A stretch of DNA of 64,000 nt, taken from Variovorax boronicumulans (GTDB lineage Bacteria > Pseudomonadota > Gammaproteobacteria > Burkholderiales > Burkholderiaceae_C). The translations under genes were made by a program, and so were the position numbers. The stretch spans positions 1 to 64,000 of the forward strand of contig NZ_JARXVG010000004.1 in NCBI RefSeq assembly GCF_029892485.1. Reading direction: 5' to 3'. The notes beneath the pieces were generated by a model. It had not been told where the DNA came from. It was given only the letters and a program-made list of their open reading frames with translations, and made no database searches. Shown here one piece after another: positions 61,858 to 64,000 of the stretch. Within the stretch, counting starts at the first letter, position 1, and every line of letters starts with the position of its first letter.

Positions 61858-63404
61858 CCGAACTCCTCTCCAACCACGTCGCCGGCCGCTGGCAAAGCGG
61901 CTCAGGCGCCGGCACGCCGCTTGTCGATCCGGTGCTTGGCACCGAACTCGCACGCGTCGATGCCACGGGGCTCGACCTGCCCGAAGCCTTCTCGTTTGCG
62001 CGCGAACAGGGCGGCAACGCGCTGCGCGCCCTCACCTACCGCCAGCGCGCCGGGCTGCTCGGTGCGATCGTCAAGGTGCTGCAGTCCAACCGCGATGCCT
62101 ATTACGAAATCGCCACCGCGAACTCGGGCACGGTGAAGAACGATTCGGCCGTGGACATCGACGGCGCGATCTTCACGCTCGGCCAGTACGCCAAGTGGGG
62201 CGATGCGCTCGGCGACGTGCGCGCGTTGCGCGATGGCGATGCGGCCAAGCTCGGCAAGGAGCCAGTATTCCTGTCGCAGCATCTGCAGGTGCCGACGCAC
62301 GGCGTGGCGCTGTTCATCAACGCTTTCAACTTCCCTTCGTGGGGCCTGTGGGAAAAGGCCGCACCGGCATTGCTCTCGGGCGTGCCCGTGATCGTGAAGC
62401 CCGCGACCGCAACCGCCTGGCTCACGCAGCGCATGGTGAAAGACGTGGTCGATGCGGGCGTGCTGCCCGCCGGCGCGCTCTCGGTCATCTGCGGCAGCTC
62501 GGCCGGCTTGATGGACCAGCTGCAGCCCTTCGACGTGGTCTCGTTCACCGGCTCGGCCGAAACCGCAGCCGTGATCCGCTCGCACCCCGCCGTGGCCGCG
62601 CGTTCGGTGCGGGCGAACATCGAGGCCGACAGCCTCAACAGCGCCCTGCTCCTGCCCGGCGCAGCACCTGGCAGCGAAGCGTTCAACCTGCTCGTGCGCG
62701 AAGTGGTGCGCGAGATGACGGTCAAGTCGGGCCAGAAGTGCACCGCGATCCGCCGCATCCTGGTGCCAGCCGGGGTGTACGACGCCGCGGCCGAAGCCAT
62801 CGGCGCCAAGCTCGCGGGCGTCACGGTCGGCAATCCGCGCAACGAGGGCGTGCGCATGGGTTCGCTCGTGAGCCGCGCGCAACTGAACGCCGTGCGCGAC
62901 GGACTCGATGCGCTCGCCGCGCAGACCACCGTGCTGCACGACAGCCGCAACAAGCCGCTGATCGACGCCGACCCGGCCGTCGCCGCCTGCATCGGCCCGG
63001 TGCTGCTGGGCGCGCGCGATGCCGATGCGGCGCAGCGCGTGCATGACGTGGAGGTGTTCGGCCCGGTCGCCACGCTGCTGCCGTACCGCGACCTGGCGCA
63101 CGGCATCGCGCTGGCGCACCGTGGCCAGGGCTCGCTCGTGATGTCCTTGTATGGCAGCGACGACGCAGCGCTCGCGCAGGCCGCGCTCGCTGTCGCACCG
63201 AGCCACGGCCGCGTCCATGTGATCACGCCCGAGGTCACACAGGCCCACACCGGCCACGGCAACGTGATGCCGATGTCGATGCACGGCGGACCCGGCCGCG
63301 CGGGCGGCGGCGCCGAACTGGGCGGCCTGCGCGCGCTCGACTTCTATCACCGCAAGAGCGCGGTGCAGGCGAGCCCCCGCGTGCTCGCCGCCCTCGGCTT
63401 CTAG
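61854..63404 (+). CDS. boxD: BoxD, 3,4-didehydroadipyl-CoA semialdehyde dehydrogenase
   Basis: The 516-residue aldehyde dehydrogenase has the NADP-binding FINAFNFPSWGLWEKAAPAL region, FTGSAETA, the general base E257 and the catalytic Cys C296 (SGQKCTAIR). It oxidises the BoxC product to 3,4-didehydroadipyl-CoA with NADP. The N-terminus MTELLSNHVAGRW matches BoxD. It overlaps the DUF4863 gene and is followed by the ligase 27 bp later. Confidence 0.93.
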   Translation: MTELLSNHVAGRWQSGSGAGTPLVDPVLGTELARVDATGLDLPEAFSFAREQGGNALRALTYRQRAGLLGAIVKVLQSNRDAYYEIATANSGTVKNDSAVDIDGAIFTLGQYAKWGDALGDVRALRDGDAAKLGKEPVFLSQHLQVPTHGVALFINAFNFPSWGLWEKAAPALLSGVPVIVKPATATAWLTQRMVKDVVDAGVLPAGALSVICGSSAGLMDQLQPFDVVSFTGSAETAAVIRSHPAVAARSVRANIEADSLNSALLLPGAAPGSEAFNLLVREVVREMTVKSGQKCTAIRRILVPAGVYDAAAEAIGAKLAGVTVGNPRNEGVRMGSLVSRAQLNAVRDGLDALAAQTTVLHDSRNKPLIDADPAVAACIGPVLLGARDADAAQRVHDVEVFGPVATLLPYRDLAHGIALAHRGQGSLVMSLYGSDDAALAQAALAVAPSHGRVHVITPEVTQAHTGHGNVMPMSMHGGPGRAGGGAELGGLRALDFYHRKSAVQASPRVLAALGF

Positions 63405-63431
63405 AAGAACAGGCCCCAAGGAGACCCCACG

Positions 63432-64000
63432 ATGAGCCTGCCCGCACGATTCAATTTCGCCGAACACCTGTTCGCCCTCAACCGCGGACGCGCCGATCGC
63501 ACCGCCTACATCGACGACCGCAGCACGCTGAGCTATGGCCAGCTCGAAGACCGCGCGCGCCGACTGGCCGCCGCGCTGAAAGCCGCCGGCGTGCGGCGCG
63601 AAGAGCGCGTGCTGCTGCTGATGCTGGACAGCAGCGACTGGCCGGTGAGCTTTCTCGGCTGCCTCTATGCCGGCATCGTTCCCGTCGCCGTCAACACGCT
63701 GCTCACGCCCGAGGACTATGCCTACATGCTCGACCACAGCCGCGCGCAGGCCGCGCTGGTGTCGGGTGCGCTGCTGCCTACGCTGCAGGATGCGATGGGG
63801 CGCGGTGCGCACGAGCTGCAGGCGCTGATCGTCTCGCAGCCCACCGGCCCGCTGCCGGAGAACGCGCAAGCGTTCGACGCCGCGCTCGCCAAGGTCGAGC
63901 CCCTGGCCGCACCAGTCAACACAGCCTCCGACGACCCGGGCTTCTGGCTCTATTCCTCCGGCTCCACCGGCAAGCCCAAGGGCACGGTCCACACGCACGC
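63432..64000 (+). CDS. bclA: Benzoate-CoA ligase, 5' part (runs off the window)
   Basis: The visible 189 residues start SLPARFNFAEHLFALN and reach the AMP-binding motif YSSGSTGKPKGTVHTH. They match benzoate-CoA ligases, which activate benzoate to benzoyl-CoA with ATP. AAGGAGA precedes the ATG. The C-terminal half and any downstream box transporter genes lie beyond the window. The position after boxD supports the assignment. Confidence 0.92.
   Translation, partial: MSLPARFNFAEHLFALNRGRADRTAYIDDRSTLSYGQLEDRARRLAAALKAAGVRREERVLLLMLDSSDWPVSFLGCLYAGIVPVAVNTLLTPEDYAYMLDHSRAQAALVSGALLPTLQDAMGRGAHELQALIVSQPTGPLPENAQAFDAALAKVEPLAAPVNTASDDPGFWLYSSGSTGKPKGTVHTH

Overview
The window is high-GC, densely packed bacterial chromosome with many LysR regulators, two ABC importer families and a complete box (benzoyl-CoA epoxidation) cluster. 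This fits a metabolically versatile betaproteobacterium of the Comamonadaceae, most like Variovorax. That is a judgement from gene content and style; no phylogenetic marker is present. I see no rRNA, phage, transposase or CRISPR. One tRNA-Gly(GCC) is present.

Layout. (1) 1-3.1 kb: a two-TM unknown protein, a LysR regulator, a 57-residue small protein and a metallophosphoesterase. Two similar TTA(A/G)GGG...CCCTAG dyads sit in front of the small genes. (2) 3.1-5.3 kb: a Tat-exported amidase and a TetR regulator with its own palindrome. (3) 5.3-16 kb: a GntR regulator diverging from a Rieske oxygenase, a glutamine-synthetase-like ligase, a [2Fe-2S] ferredoxin and a full Liv-type importer. This looks like uptake and gamma-glutamylation-assisted oxidation of an amine. 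A 260-bp REPIN-like element splits livH from livM, and a second copy lies at 19.0 kb. (4) 16-27.7 kb: housekeeping and accessory genes (phospholipase D-like lipoprotein, SpmAB-type membrane protein, alkylsulfatase with LysR, flavin reductase, DMT exporter, glutaminase, NmrA-like protein with LysR). (5) 27.7-35 kb: aliphatic amidase behind a terminator-like leader, a DUF1127 protein, a 559-residue unknown, a UDG-family protein, a PEP-mutase-family enzyme and small envelope proteins.

(6) 35-40 kb: a glutarate operon (gcdH, CoA-transferase, VOC protein) diverging from a LysR, then an AraC-GyrI regulator. (7) 40.1-41.4 kb: an XRE/nucleotidyltransferase toxin-antitoxin pair with a clear operator. 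(8) 41.4-46.4 kb: 2OG-Fe(II) oxygenase, membrane adenylate cyclase, acetoacetyl-CoA synthetase. (9) 46.4-52.7 kb: a TetR gene with two tandem operators leads an operon with an SsuABC/NMT1-type importer, a metal-dependent cyclase and a fumarylacetoacetase. (10) 52.7-54.3 kb: tRNA-Gly, a thioredoxin-reductase-like gene broken by a one-base frameshift, and an Rrf2 regulator. (11) 54.5-64 kb: a repetitive exported protein, then boxR-boxC-boxB-boxA-maoC on the minus strand diverging from a DUF4863 gene, boxD and benzoate-CoA ligase (cut by the window end).

Together the box genes convert benzoate to benzoyl-CoA (ligase), the 2,3-epoxide (BoxAB), the ring-opened semialdehyde (BoxC) and 3,4-didehydroadipyl-CoA (BoxD). 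BoxR is the probable benzoyl-CoA-responsive repressor. All functions are read from sequence motifs and recalled family knowledge; no database search was run.
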